Shown piece after piece: positions 1 to 13,334 of a stretch of DNA of 64,000 nucleotides (the stretch's first letter is position 1; the number at the start of each line of letters is the position of its first letter). The notes beneath the pieces are model-generated. The model had not been told where the DNA came from and did not search any database. It saw nothing but the letters and a program-made list of their open reading frames with translations. A program made the translations under genes and the position numbers. The DNA lies in contig PTEX01000014.1 in the NCBI GenBank assembly GCA_003342815.1, positions 5,930,503 through 5,994,502 on the forward strand, given 5' to 3'. Origin of the DNA: Eudromia elegans. Its lineage: Eukaryota > Chordata > Aves > Tinamiformes > Tinamidae.

Positions 1-544
1 TGTAGCTAAAAAGGAGAGAGGATTAGTTATTATCCTATCTATACAGACACTTACGTTTAATGCAGCCAAAAAAGATAGGGCATACCAAGCCAGCACTGAA
101 AAATAGGAATTTTTACCCATTTCTAAATTTAAACTGAAGTCAGATTTATTAAAATCTGTAGCTAAGTAAATCCCATAATACATAAGCTCTGAGTAGTCTA
201 AAAATGTTTCACAATTTTTACATTATGATAAGATTTCAGAAAACAAGAAGAAGAATATTGTTTTTGAAGACATTTAATACTTGCTATCAAAGTGGAGGCT
301 TGTGGGTAATAAAGCCTGTGACATATATGTCTGCACAATGCAGGTTGTTTCCCTTGAGACTCATCTGTTTAAAGGAAGTAAAATTATACTATTGGTTCAG
401 TCACATGCATCATAGACTTCCACCAGCACAAAGACACAGTGATTCATTTAATAAATTGATATTGTCCAAAATTATCTGAGCTGGGGCTTCAAGAAAACAA
501 AATAAAAGAAAACGAAAGAGTATCAGATGTTAAGACTAAATTTT

Positions 545-564
545 ATGTACATATATATGTACAT
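545..564. repeat. Perfect 20-bp palindrome
   Basis: The 20 bases are identical to their own reverse complement: ATGTAC, then an alternating AT core, then GTACAT. Such a site can form a small cruciform or could bind a dimeric protein. In AT-rich DNA a palindrome of this kind can also arise from simple-sequence drift, so no function is claimed. Confidence 0.8.
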
Positions 565-1144
565 GTTTGGTGTGTTTATTAAAGTGTGTCTTAATAAATG
601 TGAATTTAATGATTTTGTTCATTACAGGACTTACATCATTTTTGGTAATAATGTGTGTAATTTGCCTTAGTATGATAGTCTGTTTTTAAAAATCATTTGT
701 TAGTCTTTAGTGTTTCAGTTGAGGTTTTCAAGGGCTTACATCTTCATAGTGTAAGCATATAGTGCTCATATCTTCAAGCACTCTATGTATTCCTCATCGC
801 ATTAAGCTATGTTATTCTCAAAACTACCCACTATCAGCTGACACTACATCTACCCTGACTAAAACCAAGTAGATGAGNCAAACAAAAATATCTGAAGTCC
901 AAAAAAAGCGATGCTCTGCCTTCTCTCTACACAGCCAGAATAGTCTGTTTTCATTCTTTCTCCTAGTACTGTAAAAAGCAGTGTAAAACCTTAGTTAGTT
1001 ATAAATTTCCCTGGACAAAGCAAAAATACTGAAAATATCTTTTGTGAAACTACACTCAGTCTCAAAAATCCATGTTAACTATAATTATAGATCATGGATC
1101 TAATGCTTCAAGTGTTATTGAAAATATTCTATGAGGGTGATGTA

Positions 1145-1203
1145 TAGCCTTCACTTGGACCAGTTTTCACGTTAGCCTTCACTGGACCACTGCAGTTTTC
1201 ACA
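1145..1203 (+). repeat. Imperfect tandem duplication, about 28-31 bp unit
   Basis: Two adjacent copies share TAGCCTTCACT, GGACCA and GTTTTCAC. The second copy carries a few extra bases before GTTTTCAC. The pattern fits an old slippage duplication that has since diverged. Confidence 0.75.
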
Positions 1204-2439
1204 ATTACTATTATTATGTGTGTTGCACTTGTATATAAAATTCCGAATCCTCTTGTAATAGATTGTAAAAGAGTATAGCAAATCTTTGGTTCATTTTAAG
1301 AAGAAATATCAGTCTAATATACCAGCTAAGAGCCATTGCATAAATAAAAGCCAGGAGGAAATAAATAAAAGAAATCAAGAAAATATATATCATCTCACAT
1401 TTATCTTTTTTTTTACACTGTATTAAGCTTCTAATCCTCAATATGTTGGCTGAATTAGCCATTACAATTCCAATTACAGATAAAAATTGCCTCAACATTG
1501 TGCATGAAGTGATACACAAAATAACAAAAGTTCAGGACTTTGTGTATCTTTCCTGAGCTACTTTTACTGCAGAACTATGTCCATCTTATCAGTATGTAAT
1601 ATGATCACTGAAGATCATAGAAATAGCTATTTTTCTTGAAGACATTCAGTCCTCAAGAGAAATTTCAACAGCATTGTGTAACTCAAGGCAGAATTTGTCT
1701 TTACATGGTGATTGAAATAAAAACTTGTATTATTTTCCAATCTAAAATACTAAATTATTTCACAATTGATGGTATCAGAAACACAATGAAATAACTACTG
1801 GAAGTTATTTAATTAAAATGAAGAAGCTCTTTTCAAGTAAGATTTATTTTTTTAGGGAGTAAGGTTGATGTTATTGTCCAGGTTTGATGTTATCTTTGGG
1901 GAGAGAAAAGAGCTTTCACTCTGGTCCTGCCAAGCTTTTGTTGAAGGATGCAATGAAGTGGTGACCGGGAGTTAATGAGATCAGATTGTTGCTATGGTAG
2001 TGCTTGAGTCATTACAAATTAACAGTCCAAATTCATCACAAGAGCAGACTGAGAATGCAGATACCCTATAAGGTAAAGATTTCACCCTAGTTTAAATTCA
2101 GATACTTCTGATAAGCTTTTGGTTTTACCTTCTATGAAGAGTTAGCTAATTAGGAGCTTTTCCCCCCCATATTTCCTTAATACAAACCTGTTTAATAGCT
2201 GCTGTTATTAGTCTAATAAAGCATATATTTGAGCTTAGGTTACTCAAGGACTTTTAAAAGTCTCTGTATATGTTACCTCCAAATGTCAACATGCTATAAC
2301 TTTGGTCTCCAAAAGGTACATTTGGATGATAGTTTTGTTGAGTTTCTTTGATTTTTAGATCTAGAAAGCACTTAGATCACTTCTATTATCTCTTTTATTT
2401 TTAATATTTTATGTTTCATTTTTAATTGTAATATTAAAT

Positions 2440-3150
2440 AAAAAATGGAAGGAATATTGTTGTATACTCTTGTTCAAATGTAGTAGTGGATTAATGTCAA
2501 AGACAGTCATGATATCCCTGTGTGAATGCGTTCTGGCATAATAGTGGTGGTATTGCCAACTGTAATGTGGTCCTTTTCCACCGCAGGCTGTGGGATTGAG
2601 TTGATGTTTATGCAGCTTCACTATTAAGCCAATCCTGAACCTGGCCAGGTGGACTGGGTCAGAACTCAATCTAGAAAATAAAATCTGCAGATCTTATGCT
2701 GAAATCAGCATTCATAAATCAGTATATTGTCATGCTAAATTGCCACAACTATCCTAGTGTTGCATTGCCCTTAGGTTATTGTAAAAATAATTCAGGCAGA
2801 AATTTGGAAAATCTGAGTCTTCCGCATTTGGTGGACATAATAGCTCGGGTAGATCCTAGCTCTACTGAACAGTATAGGCATCTATCTGACAGATACACCT
2901 TTTCAAGAGCTCTGCTTTTAGCATGGTTTAGTGGCATGAGTTTAGTAAGTGATGCAGCTCAGATCCACAGAGTAATGCTTCTGCCTCATTTTCCAAGGGG
3001 GTTTAATCTGTTGTGCATCATGAGATTGCATATTAAATTTCTTCCACCTCTACGTGGTACTTCTTTTCAGTGTTTTTGGCAGTCATCTCAAGTGTGTGCC
3101 CTACAGTTAAGTCTACTTTTAGGTGGCCATCTCTCCTAATGCATAGGTGT
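2440..3150 (+). other. Somewhat GC-raised patch with a 147-codon open frame of doubtful reality
   Basis: Positions 2696-3139 hold one of the longest ATG-to-stop frames in the window on the plus strand (147 codons). The sequence from about 2510 to 3130 is visibly less AT-rich than its flanks. A pyrimidine tract ending in CAG at about 2584 resembles a splice acceptor, but the DNA after it is not open in any frame that joins this one. I recognise no domain, signal peptide or repeat in the translation. In AT-rich DNA of this length, one chance frame of this size across six frames is not surprising. It could be a chance frame, a worn transposon fragment or a non-coding exon. Confidence 0.2.
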
Positions 3151-6100
3151 GGGAGTTTAATGATTTAACCGGTAAACAGTGGGTGGAAAAGACTAAAGCT
3201 GTCATATTACCACTTAAAAAAACCTGATGATGCATATTCAGGAAGTTTGCGGTAGAGCAGATATCTGAATCCCAAACCTTAGATTTTCAATCTAGGCCCA
3301 AGAGGATTACAGTGGATTTTCTATAGTCATCTAAAGAAGTTAAAAAATGGCAAATACCTAGATTTTCTGTCCTGGTGCCACTTATGTAGATTTTTTTTAA
3401 ACAACTCTGCAAGTAAAAATGGTAATGACATAATAATTCTACACTTCTTTTAAAAATTCAACAAGATTTCAGGCATCCCTAGAATAGGCTTTTTTTGTTT
3501 TTGTCAAAAACAAAGAAGAATGTTCTCATTCTCAAAAAAAATTGAGCGCTCAATATAAGTAGTTAATAGTATGCCAGGGCAGAAAGTTATAGATGGATAG
3601 ATAGATTGAAGGAAAAGAGATACTTATAAAAGTTTAATGAAATTGTGCCAATAAAGTGCCAGAAAAGTGACCAAATGAGTATTACATTTAAATGAACATT
3701 TGCTATTATTACACCCTATCTAAACTGATTCTGCATAGCCCATTAAACCACTTGAGATTCATATTTCAAAGTTATAACATATTTAGTTATAACATGATTA
3801 GACTTAAAATGTAACAGAATACAAAATGCTATGTTCTTTTTCTATCTACTCCATTCCAAGTCTATCAGTAAGTCAGATAAAAACTATTGTTCAATAATTT
3901 GAAATGTATGTAGTAAAAGTAAAAATGAAGGTTTAGTGACCTAGAGTAAATGAATTAAAATGAAAGTTACAAGAAGATGAAATTATATGCTATGGACTTC
4001 AAACGAGCAAGATCAATAATGCTATAATTTTGGTTCTGGTAATTTCAAAGAAGATAATTCATATTAACTCACACAACTATGTTTACTGTTATGAACGGTA
4101 CTTGAAAAAAAATGGGGATCTTTTGTTCTTATCAAAAATTTAATAGTGCACAATCAAATTACTGTATCAGATTACTCAACTACTGTATGTCAGTTAATAC
4201 AGGTTTCATAAATCAGCATGTAGAAAACAGATCTATTAGAATTAGGCAAGTCAAAGACCAAAATGTATTCTGAAATAGTCAATTTACTTTCTGTAACCCC
4301 TTTCTTAACTGTGACATATGTTGGGTAACATATAATGCCAATCTACTGTTCAATATTGTTGGTCATTTGCTTGGATACCCAATATTTGAGCAACATGATG
4401 TAAGCATGTTGCAATTCTTTCTATTTTGATCACATCTGTCTTTTCAATCTGTCTCAATTTTCTTGAATTATTTATTTCATAAATGTTTAATACAACTGTC
4501 ACAAGTGAATTAAAAATAGTATTCTTTAAGTGTTGTGTCATTCTTACTTAAAACACCTTCTTTCTTTGTAAAACTTGAAAGTGATTACAAGCATAATCTG
4601 TTTGCTTATAAATTGAGGAAAAATCAGTGAAAAAGGTGGAATAAATGGATAACATTAAAAAACAATAAACAAAAAGATAAAAGAAATTATTACATTTGTG
4701 TAAAAAAGAAGACTAGGCTTCTGTTGAAGGCGAGTGGGATCAATATGTTTTTATTTCCTTAATGAAAATCAAAACATCCTTTATGAATTACTATAAGATA
4801 TAAAAGTTTTATGCATTATCATAAAAGTCCATCTCTTAAAAGAAGTGCTCATTCTCCTTTACAAAACAAGTTTTTATCTAAGTTCTGTTTGGATAGTTTG
4901 GATTTATAGCAATGTGGAACTGGAACTACAAGAATCATGTTGATGGAGATACCTGGCCATGAAAGGAAACAGCCTGGGTGGACTGCTCATATCATCTCAG
5001 CTGTGTGTATGTCTGGACCTGGCTCTGTCTTATACCTTGTTACTTCCATGCAGAAACATCACTTTGTCTTGGCATAAAAGGGAAAATAACTCCTACCTGC
5101 CACCTAAACCATCTGGTGTCTGGCAGTTCAGTTTTTGTTTTTGGTCATGAAAGTATTTAAGAGCTAGAGTCTTGGAAAGATAATCCAGCTGACATTAAAT
5201 GAAACAGCATGAGGAAAGCAAGAAGGAAGGATGAGAATACTATCACATTTCACTGAGCTTTGCATTTATATCTTCCCCAGAGGAGAGCAAACTATGAAAA
5301 ATTACCATCAGATAATTAGTTGATTGTATACCATGACATTAGTGATACCTTAAAAGAGTCTGCTAAGATACCTGCTAAGAGAAATTAAATGTTTCATAGA
5401 GGTAAATGCCTAGAGGACACATGCATTTGCAAATGATTTGTTCATGCTCAAAGGGCTTTGCAAACAGAGGATTTGAATGATGACTGGGTTACATAGGCTA
5501 CTTCCCTACAACTGTACTTGGCTGTGTATAATGTTTGCCTTAACATCTAATTTCTCACTTTTGAGATAATACTGACTAGAATGTTCAATGCTATTTTGAC
5601 ATGGATTCATGAAGACTAAATGTGTTTTCTTGGAGCTACTGATATGCTTAGCACTGACAGAATGCAAATCATTTAACCACTTTTACTTTCTTTGTTTTGA
5701 ACTCATTATTCTAGGCTAATATGATATGTGCCAATATAATACTGACTGGGGATTTTTTTGAAAAGTCTTGTCTCTCATTTAGGCAGCACGAAAGCAACAA
5801 GAGACTACTTCTTATGGGGTTTTATCATTTTTTTTGAAAACATTTATTTGCCTAAAGCATTATTTTTCCCATTTCTTTATTTTTGTACTTTAGTGTTGCT
5901 TTTTCGTTCTGTCTGTAACTTTGGTGTGAATACTTAATTTACATTTAGAATAACTTTATTTGCTGAAAAGATTGAAGGTCTTTACTGTGTGAGGAAAATA
6001 CTGTTCTCCCTATATTGCATCCTCTGTGTCAAAAAAAAAAAAATCAGTCATACATATTAACTTCAATAAAAAGAAAAGTAAAAAAGAAAGTCTTATGACA

Positions 6101-7789
6101 CTTTGTAAGCATTGCGATTTACCGTATTTTTTGCTCTGTTAATGAGGATATGATTAATAAATGATTTCTACCTTTCTAGATCTCTCACATATGTGCTTTG
6201 GAAAAGAGGATTTGATTTGAAGGAAAGCGCCTATCATCTCTTCAACTGTGGAGTCTTTCAAAAAAATAAAATTAATGAGTTCAGGAAATAACTATATGGT
6301 TTCAAAGGATTTCTAAATTTGTGTTTATTTTTGTTAAAGACACTCATTGGGAGTATATGGGATTCTTCCAGAGGATAAATAGAGTAAATAGTGGACAAGC
6401 TGTTCTTCACTGACATGTCATGGAAGGACATTGGTGCCAGACCTTATGCATTTTGAGTAAAAGTTTAAAATCTAGTGCTTCACTATCCAGCTAAACTGGT
6501 GTAGCAGTATTTTTTTTTTCAGGGCCTGTGTGAGCAATATTCCCATGTGTTCTCGCACTGTTGTTCTGGGTTGGTCTCACGGGTTTGCAACTGTAAACCC
6601 CAATATTATTTCTATGGAAGGTTCTCATTGAAATTGACTACCATTGCTATGATGATCATGCCTTCTCAAGTCCATTTCTTGTTTCACAGATTGTAATTTA
6701 TACTAGAGAAAACCAAACACAGTGCATAATGCTATCAGGGAAATAAATGAAAACTCTGTATTTTATAAATTACTTGTTCTTTAACTTTTTACATTTTTTT
6801 CAGAAAGTCTTTCAGCTCTCATAATTATATAACAAGATCATACTTTTTATGATTGTAAAGAATCCATTTTCTACTGTCTTACAAATAGATTGATTTGAAA
6901 CTCATATTGTTGTAATTTATTCGGATATGGTTCCATAATTGATTTACGTAATTGCACAGCTGACTAAGAAGGTAAATTACCTACTAATTCAGTTATGAAA
7001 AGATCTTCACAGGACATGGATTACACCATTGCTTCAGAACATGCATTGCCTTTCCATAATTTTAGATATTTTAGTTACTATACTCCTCCTCTCCTTTTCT
7101 TTTTTGTCCTAGTTAAAATTAATAATTGTCTCTTGTTTTTTTACCAAACAATTTAGTATTTTTTCTTTACTTTTCTATATTTTTCTAGAAGTAATTTCAT
7201 GATGCTTTCTTGCTCAAAATCCAGTGAACACTTCCATCAATGTGATATGGTGAAAACATGCAAAATTTAGTGCATATAACATAGTCTTTATGTTAAAAAA
7301 AACTGTAAGAAAAACAGTGAAGCTTCTTCGGTTACAAGACATCACTAAAAAATGAAACACCAGAAAGAAATTAATCTGTGCAGTCAGATAGAAATGCTAC
7401 TTTTTTTAATGTAAGCACAGCATTCTAAGAAATATTTATGGAGCTGTTTGTTTATAAGCAGATAAAAAATCTGCAAGAGTAGACAAAGATGCTTTTTCTA
7501 TGAATCTCAGAAAGTTGAGGGACATAATTTTGGCCAGTGTGCTAGATGATAGAAAAAATACTAACAAAAATGCTCTGAAGATCCTGAGTAAAATTACCTA
7601 TTTCACTCTATACTGTTCTCTCTGTTTTAAAAAACTCTCTTTACAGCTAAAAAGAGTTCAGTCATGTAATTGGTTTTCTTTCTGGATGGAACTACAACCC
7701 CCTAAATACCAGTAAGATCCTAAGTGAAAATATGTATATGAATAATAGCACTGGAGCTGTCATTCATCACACAGAGTCTTTGGAGTGGA
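3151..7789. other. AT-rich intergenic DNA
   Basis: Nothing nameable was found. A slightly GC-raised patch at about 4930-5160 contains two overlapping short frames of 63 and 60 codons, with no recognisable motif and no convincing splice sites. A short inverted repeat occurs near 3490-3512 (TTTGTTTTTG, then CAAAAACAAA). The rest is homopolymer-rich background. Confidence 0.6.
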
Positions 7790-7952
7790 GGGAGCTTTAA
7801 TACAGCAGGCTACTGACAGGGATTTCCCCAAGATTTCCACACCGGCCACCCAAATTGCTGTCAGGCGGTTGCAGGAATGGAACTGCCCCCAACAGAGGAC
7901 AATGCAGGCACCTAGGATGACCACAGAGTAGGCAGAGCAGTGCCATTCCTAC

Positions 7953-8059
7953 CCTGGGACAAGTGTGTGGTATCTGAAGAAGGCCAGATTGGTGAAAAAG
8001 AGTCCACCCACGGCACCAAACAGTCCAAGGTGATGAAGTTTAGGTCCATCCAGGAGGTT
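7953..8059 (-). CDS. Candidate exon of unknown gene, minus strand, in a GC-raised patch
   Basis: This is a proposal from splice signals, not a recognised gene. Read on the minus strand, a long pyrimidine-rich tract (TCTCTGTCTCTGTCC and onward) ends in CTACAG just before 8059. The block is then open to a GTAGGA donor-like site at 7952-7947. The 107 nt start in phase 0, end in phase 2 and encode about 35 residues, including NLLDGPKLHHLGLFGAVGG followed by LFFTNLAFFRYHTLVPG. The middle is glycine-rich and hydrophobic, as in a membrane segment. Read through the donor, the frame meets a stop at once, as an intron would. GC content from about 7790 to 8130 is above the flanks. I could not identify the protein or a partner exon. 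Alternatives are a broken retrocopy, a worn transposon or chance. Confidence 0.25.
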
Positions 8060-8369
8060 CTGTAGGATCAACAACGGACAGAGACAGAGATAAGGTTCTG
8101 AGATAAAGCATGTGTTGAGCTGAGGATCCATCAAAGAAGCATGAAGGGAATTAAGACTATAGGTAACACTACCTATGACTAGGGCTGAGGACCATACAAG
8201 AAAACCATCCAGACCAACAAAGAGAAATAGGCAAGGACAATGTGTCCATANAGCTCAGGGAAGCATGCAAGGAGTGAATGCTGCACAGAAAGCAAAATAT
8301 AGCTCAACATACACACAACACAGAGGAGAACCAAGGGTGACCTTTGGTTTAGATAAATGACTATATGAG

Positions 8370-11300
8370 TTTAGTAGATCAGATTACTATATCATACTGA
8401 ACTGATTGTGTAAATCATACTGTCTTCAGTGTTGTCCAAAAACCAGTAGTATTTTATGGTAGTTGACATTGGCTACTGCATAACTTTCAAACTTTAGCTG
8501 GAAACAAGAGAGGAGGAAGTAGACTGTGGTGAAAGGACACCATCCACGAGTGATGGTGTCTTCAGGATGCTTATGATTTGTCATAATCTCACAATCTCCA
8601 CCACTAGCACTCTGCTTGAGGAAGATTAAAGAGGCTACCGCTGAATTAACCAGCAGTCTCAGACAAGATGTTTCTACTTTTTGACCTTTAGAAGTCTTCT
8701 TATTTAAAAAAAAAAAAAAGACTCTGTGCAACACAAGAAAGGAGAAATCCATTGTTCAGCAATTTAATCCGATCACAGATTTTTAAGCAGACTGAATTTT
8801 AATCCTTCTTATACAATGGTCTGTACAGCTCCCTATGTAAAGTAAGAACTTCAGTTTTGCGCCTTCTTTTTCCGAAATGCTTTCCCGATGTTTCAGTAAT
8901 ATATTTGAAAAGATATTATTGCATTCATGCACTTTATTGTATCCAATAAAACTGGAAAAGAATACGCGATAAGATACCCAGTACACTGTAAAGAGGCCTA
9001 TTTCAAAACTGGTTATATAATCATGTTCATTCATCTGTGCTGTGGGAATGAAAAGTATCTCTATAGATCAGTCAGTCTTGAGATCAGCTTAGCTTTGCCT
9101 AGGGGATTGTTTTTTCTCACCTTTTGTATTTGTCTACCACTATGATATTTAATAGTAGAAAGCTGTTCAAATGTGCCATGCACAGTGAATGAGAATGATT
9201 TGCTGGGCAGAGAAACACACCGATACTCTCCTAATGCACTATTAAATGGCAGCTATCCTCCTGCACAGACACACGCATATCCTGTATCTACAGATTCAAT
9301 CGCTCTTTAAGCTAGCATTTCCAAAAGTAAAATCTTTCCATTAACTTCTTATTTTAGTAAAGTTTCCTCATTTTCCTAAATGGACAAAGTTATTATTGTC
9401 TATCTCTAGTTAGAGAGGGGAATACGTAATTGCATAGACTTACCTTTCCTTAAGATTTATCATTAAGTAAGCTAAAGTTTTTACTTTCGCTTTTGTATGA
9501 AGGACACCTTTGTAGGAATTAACACTGTACTAATAAAAAGATGCCAATGTAAAATATGTCATTGTGTTTAACTGATATACAGACAGATATGAAGGGAGAG
9601 AGTTACTATTTTATGTGTCTTAAAAATATTTTAACATATGGATACCAAGATAACATATATAAGCCAAACAAAATGTATTAAGATAGTGTGTGAGATTATG
9701 GAATTTTAAGATTACCTGAAACCCTTTCAAGGCAAGATGCTATATATATATCAGACATTATTGTGGATAAAAATATGAAGTCCTATCTTTCCCTTTTGAT
9801 CTGTCCAATAGAAAGATGTAAGACATTCCTTTAATCCAGAATCTGTCAAAATAGGAGGAATTTAAGACATATTTCATTATTTCTCTTGCACAGGTGAAAT
9901 CCTTTCATTTGGCAACTGAAGGTGGAGATATATTGAAGGAATAATTGGAGAAGGACTAAAATCAGATGACGTATCTGAACACGCGAAATGAGTGAGTATA
10001 TGATCACATCTCAGAGCAAGTGAAATGCTCTTGAGACCCAGGTTGAAAATATCAATAGTTAACAACAACAATAGTTAGTACTGTGAATTTGTGACATGAA
10101 AACCTATTCAGGAACAAATGTGAAATTCATTTTATATGCATTAGAACACGAAAACCAGATTTCTCTTTCCACCAAAATTTCCATTAAAAGAATTTGAGGG
10201 TCAGTACAAGAACAGAGACTTGGAAAAGAAAGCCAACCTTTATGCCTTCTTGCCTTACAGTTAAGCCATCACTTTTACACAAATCCAGTATCACAAGTAT
10301 TGAAGTTTTCAGTTGTTCAAAATAGGCAGTGATCAAATATGTCAAAAATATAAACATGGTACTTGTTTCTGCATTTTATTTTAGTCATTTACTTGAATAT
10401 TCAGTAAAGTTCTCTTAGTACACAGATTCCTTTTACTTACAAAGGTAATGCTTCTGAAAGCCAAATAATGAATATTAANATGTGCAATCAACCACCTGTT
10501 TTATGTATAAAAAATGATGAAATAATTCCTTTTATGATAATTTTTTTTGTATACATAATTAAATTACATAAAAAACTAAGATTTTAGCAAATAAATAATA
10601 ATAAACTCGTCAAATAATTATAATTTCTTTCATCATGGAGCAATGTACATCACAAAGGAAAGTTCCTTTAAATGCAATCAGTATACACTGACATACACCA
10701 AAAAATTAGTGAAATTGTGTTTCTTCTTTTAGGTCATTACAAGGTTCTCCTTCATGTTCCACATATGAAGCTGGTTCCAAAATACCACTATACTGGTTAA
10801 AAATACAGAACTATAAAGGATAAATGCTCTAATTTAGATAAAATGAAAGAATCCAAGATTGTTAAGGGGAATAAAACCAGAAGAAGTACCTGAGAAATTA
10901 AAAATACAGGGGAGTTCTGGTAACACTAACTCTGTACTGGTTTAATGTAATGGTGTCCATCTCCTCCAAAGCACTTTAATCATATACTATTTTTTTGAAC
11001 AACTATAGCAATAGTGTTCTGTCAGGAAGTCATATTTTCCATTATTCCAGTGTTTCCTGGCCATTTTATGGTCATCCGTGGAATCGTCTATGTCTGAAAG
11101 AACGCTATCTACAGTAAATTTATTTATTGAAAAGTAGAAACAACACTTTCTGTAAGAAAAGAAGGATGAGAACATAAAAGGGATAAATTCAGGGTAAAAA
11201 ACCTACCAGCTAATACCAGCTTTGTTTCTACTTTTTTGTATAAAAATAAAGTATTTTTTTTTCAAATGAGTAGACTAACAAAACCTAGAGGATGTTCAAG

Positions 11301-13301
11301 ATACTGCCACTGACTTGTCTGACAGCAGAAAATAAGCTGTGTCTTTTATCGTTCAACACATGAAACATTTACATTTGATCAATAAGACTTCTTCAGGAGT
11401 ATATATCAAGAAGACGACAAACCACATTTTCTGTCTTAGGGGGAACTCACTGTTAAAATTGCTGTTGTCTGTACTGATATAGTTTATACATCTGATGATA
11501 TTTGCATGATAGTTGACTTTCATCCAGAATACTGCCGGTTCATCTCTTGCTTCAGCTTAGNAGAAAGAAAAGACAGCTCGCAGGCAGAGTTTGATCTGTT
11601 CCACTCAAAGTGTTTTTAAGTGCAAAAGGAAGCACTCCGTACCGATGGAGACTGAGAAATTATTATTAATCTAATCAATGTTGCAACAGTCTTATAGGCA
11701 ATATTGCACAATTAGGCCAAAAAGCTTCATTCACAATGTTTTCTAAAATACTATATCAAAAGTTCATGAAGAAATTCATGGTGCAGCATTAGCACATCTG
11801 AAAATCTTCAAATTAATGTTTGTATTTCACCCAGTTGTTTCAGTTTGTCTATGCAGAAAATAAGTTTCTAAATCCTAAAGAAATTTTAGAATGCAGGAAA
11901 TTGGAAATATTGCCTTGTAATTGGACACACTGCCTTGCCTCAGAGGTCTTATAGTGACTATATTGACTAATATTTGAGAGTCAGAAAAGGGAAAGAAAGA
12001 AGCTATACTAAATTCAGTGAAAGAGATCATCAACATTTTTACGTTTTTGTTGTGTTTTTAATAAGAATATAAGTACAGATATGATGGTGTTAGAAGAAAA
12101 TAATAAATCTTCTAGATATGTATTAAAATTAATTGATTTGAAATGTAACTTGTAAAGGAGCAATAAAATTCTGAATTTTGGGTGTTAAGGACCAAATATT
12201 TTTCATGCTTCGGTAATACCTAACATAATATTATCTCTGTTAGTATGGGTAGAAAATAAAATAAATATAACAGTAAAACACTTTCTCTTTGAGAATGAAA
12301 GAACCTCTGGGGAAAAATCCAATGCATTTTCTTCAGCATTCCAGATATGGAAGAAATCTAGCCTTAGATCTTGTAATTCTCATGAATTATATATACTTCT
12401 GCAAAACAGATAGTGGTCTCATATAGTTAGGATATTATACATATTCCTGGTTATTCAAATCCATGATAAACTTAAAAGGAGTAATTGCAATTGCTCCTCT
12501 AATTAAAGAAATACAAGTTCTCTATCTTCTTTTCCAGGACGTCTCACATACAAATCATAATCTCACTAATTATTTGGTTTTATAAGGTCATAGATTGACT
12601 TGTGAGAGAGAACTTCCATTGAAAATCAACCAAATAGAACTGACTACTTTCTGTTTAGCTTCTGTTTGATCAATAATTTCAAAGAATCGTAATATATCTG
12701 ACTAGTGTGACTTTCTATAGTAACTTTTGTCATTAGTGGTAAGCACTGTAAAAAACAGAATTAAGATACTGTCATAGGATGTATGTAACTGAGATTATCA
12801 TTATCTCTGCTTGGTATTTCTGGAAATTACATTGATTTTTGATGATAGTCAATAGGACTCAAATGATAAATTAGGATTCTTCCTCTTTAGTTGCCTGGTA
12901 GAAGTGAAAATTGACAAAGTTTTGTTCTCAGAATATTATTCTGTTCGTTTGTTTCTTTTATATGATTTTTTCCCCCTCTATTTTATTGAATCTGAACAGG
13001 GAACTGACAAGTAGCTAATTTAGGGAAGGGAAGACTTTCCATGTTGGTGAATATTTACAAGATTAGGTTTGGGTCTTAGTCTACTAGAGTCATGGCCTCT
13101 TTTCCTATTGATATCTTTTGGCCAGTATTTAATTCCAACATTTTGTTATAGAGATAGGAAACAAACACAAACAGTTAAAGTACAGTTGTGGAAGATCTCC
13201 AGAGAGGTTGTGTTTCTCCTCCTATTAGGGCTTCAAATAGCTTGTATTGTATTAATAGATTTACTTGAGTAATAAGTGTTTTGCTTTTCTTTTACTTAAC
13301 A
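8370..13301. other. AT-rich intergenic DNA
   Basis: I see no gene, transposon or RNA gene that can be supported. Reading frames are short and lack domains or splice context. Homopolymer A runs occur, for example 8706-8719. Isolated N bases are rare here compared with the right half of the window. Confidence 0.6.
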
Positions 13302-13307
13302 TTTCCT

Positions 13308-13334
13308 CCCCTTCCCTCTCCCTGCCCCCCCCCC
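13308..13334 (-). other. G-quadruplex-type motif (minus strand) / i-motif (plus strand)
   Basis: The plus strand reads CCCC-TT-CCC-TCT-CCC-TG followed by ten C. On the minus strand this gives G10, GGG, GGG and GGGG separated by loops of 2, 3 and 2 bases. That satisfies the usual intramolecular quadruplex pattern (four runs of at least three G, loops of 1-7). It sits inside a longer pyrimidine tract (about 13302-13339) in otherwise AT-rich DNA. No promoter or gene lies next to it that I can support. Confidence 0.75.

Larger units (their letters stand above)
1..2430. other. AT-rich intergenic DNA
   Basis: No exon-like frame, RNA gene or recognisable transposon is visible here. The stretch is AT-rich with scattered homopolymers. 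Its only structured elements are a perfect 20-bp palindrome near 545 and an imperfect tandem duplication near 1145, both listed separately. The reading frames present are under about 100 codons and have the Phe/Leu/Ile/Lys-rich look of chance frames. Confidence 0.7.

Noticed and set aside
204-479. 91-codon plus-strand frame
   Set aside because: Composition and context look like chance: no splice sites, domain or GC change.
1214-1519. 101-codon minus-strand frame rich in Ile/Leu/Phe/Tyr
   Set aside because: AT-rich codons alone produce this membrane-like look; there is no supporting signal.
4930-5160. Slightly GC-raised patch with two overlapping plus-strand frames
   Set aside because: Neither frame has a convincing acceptor and donor in phase, and no motif is recognisable.
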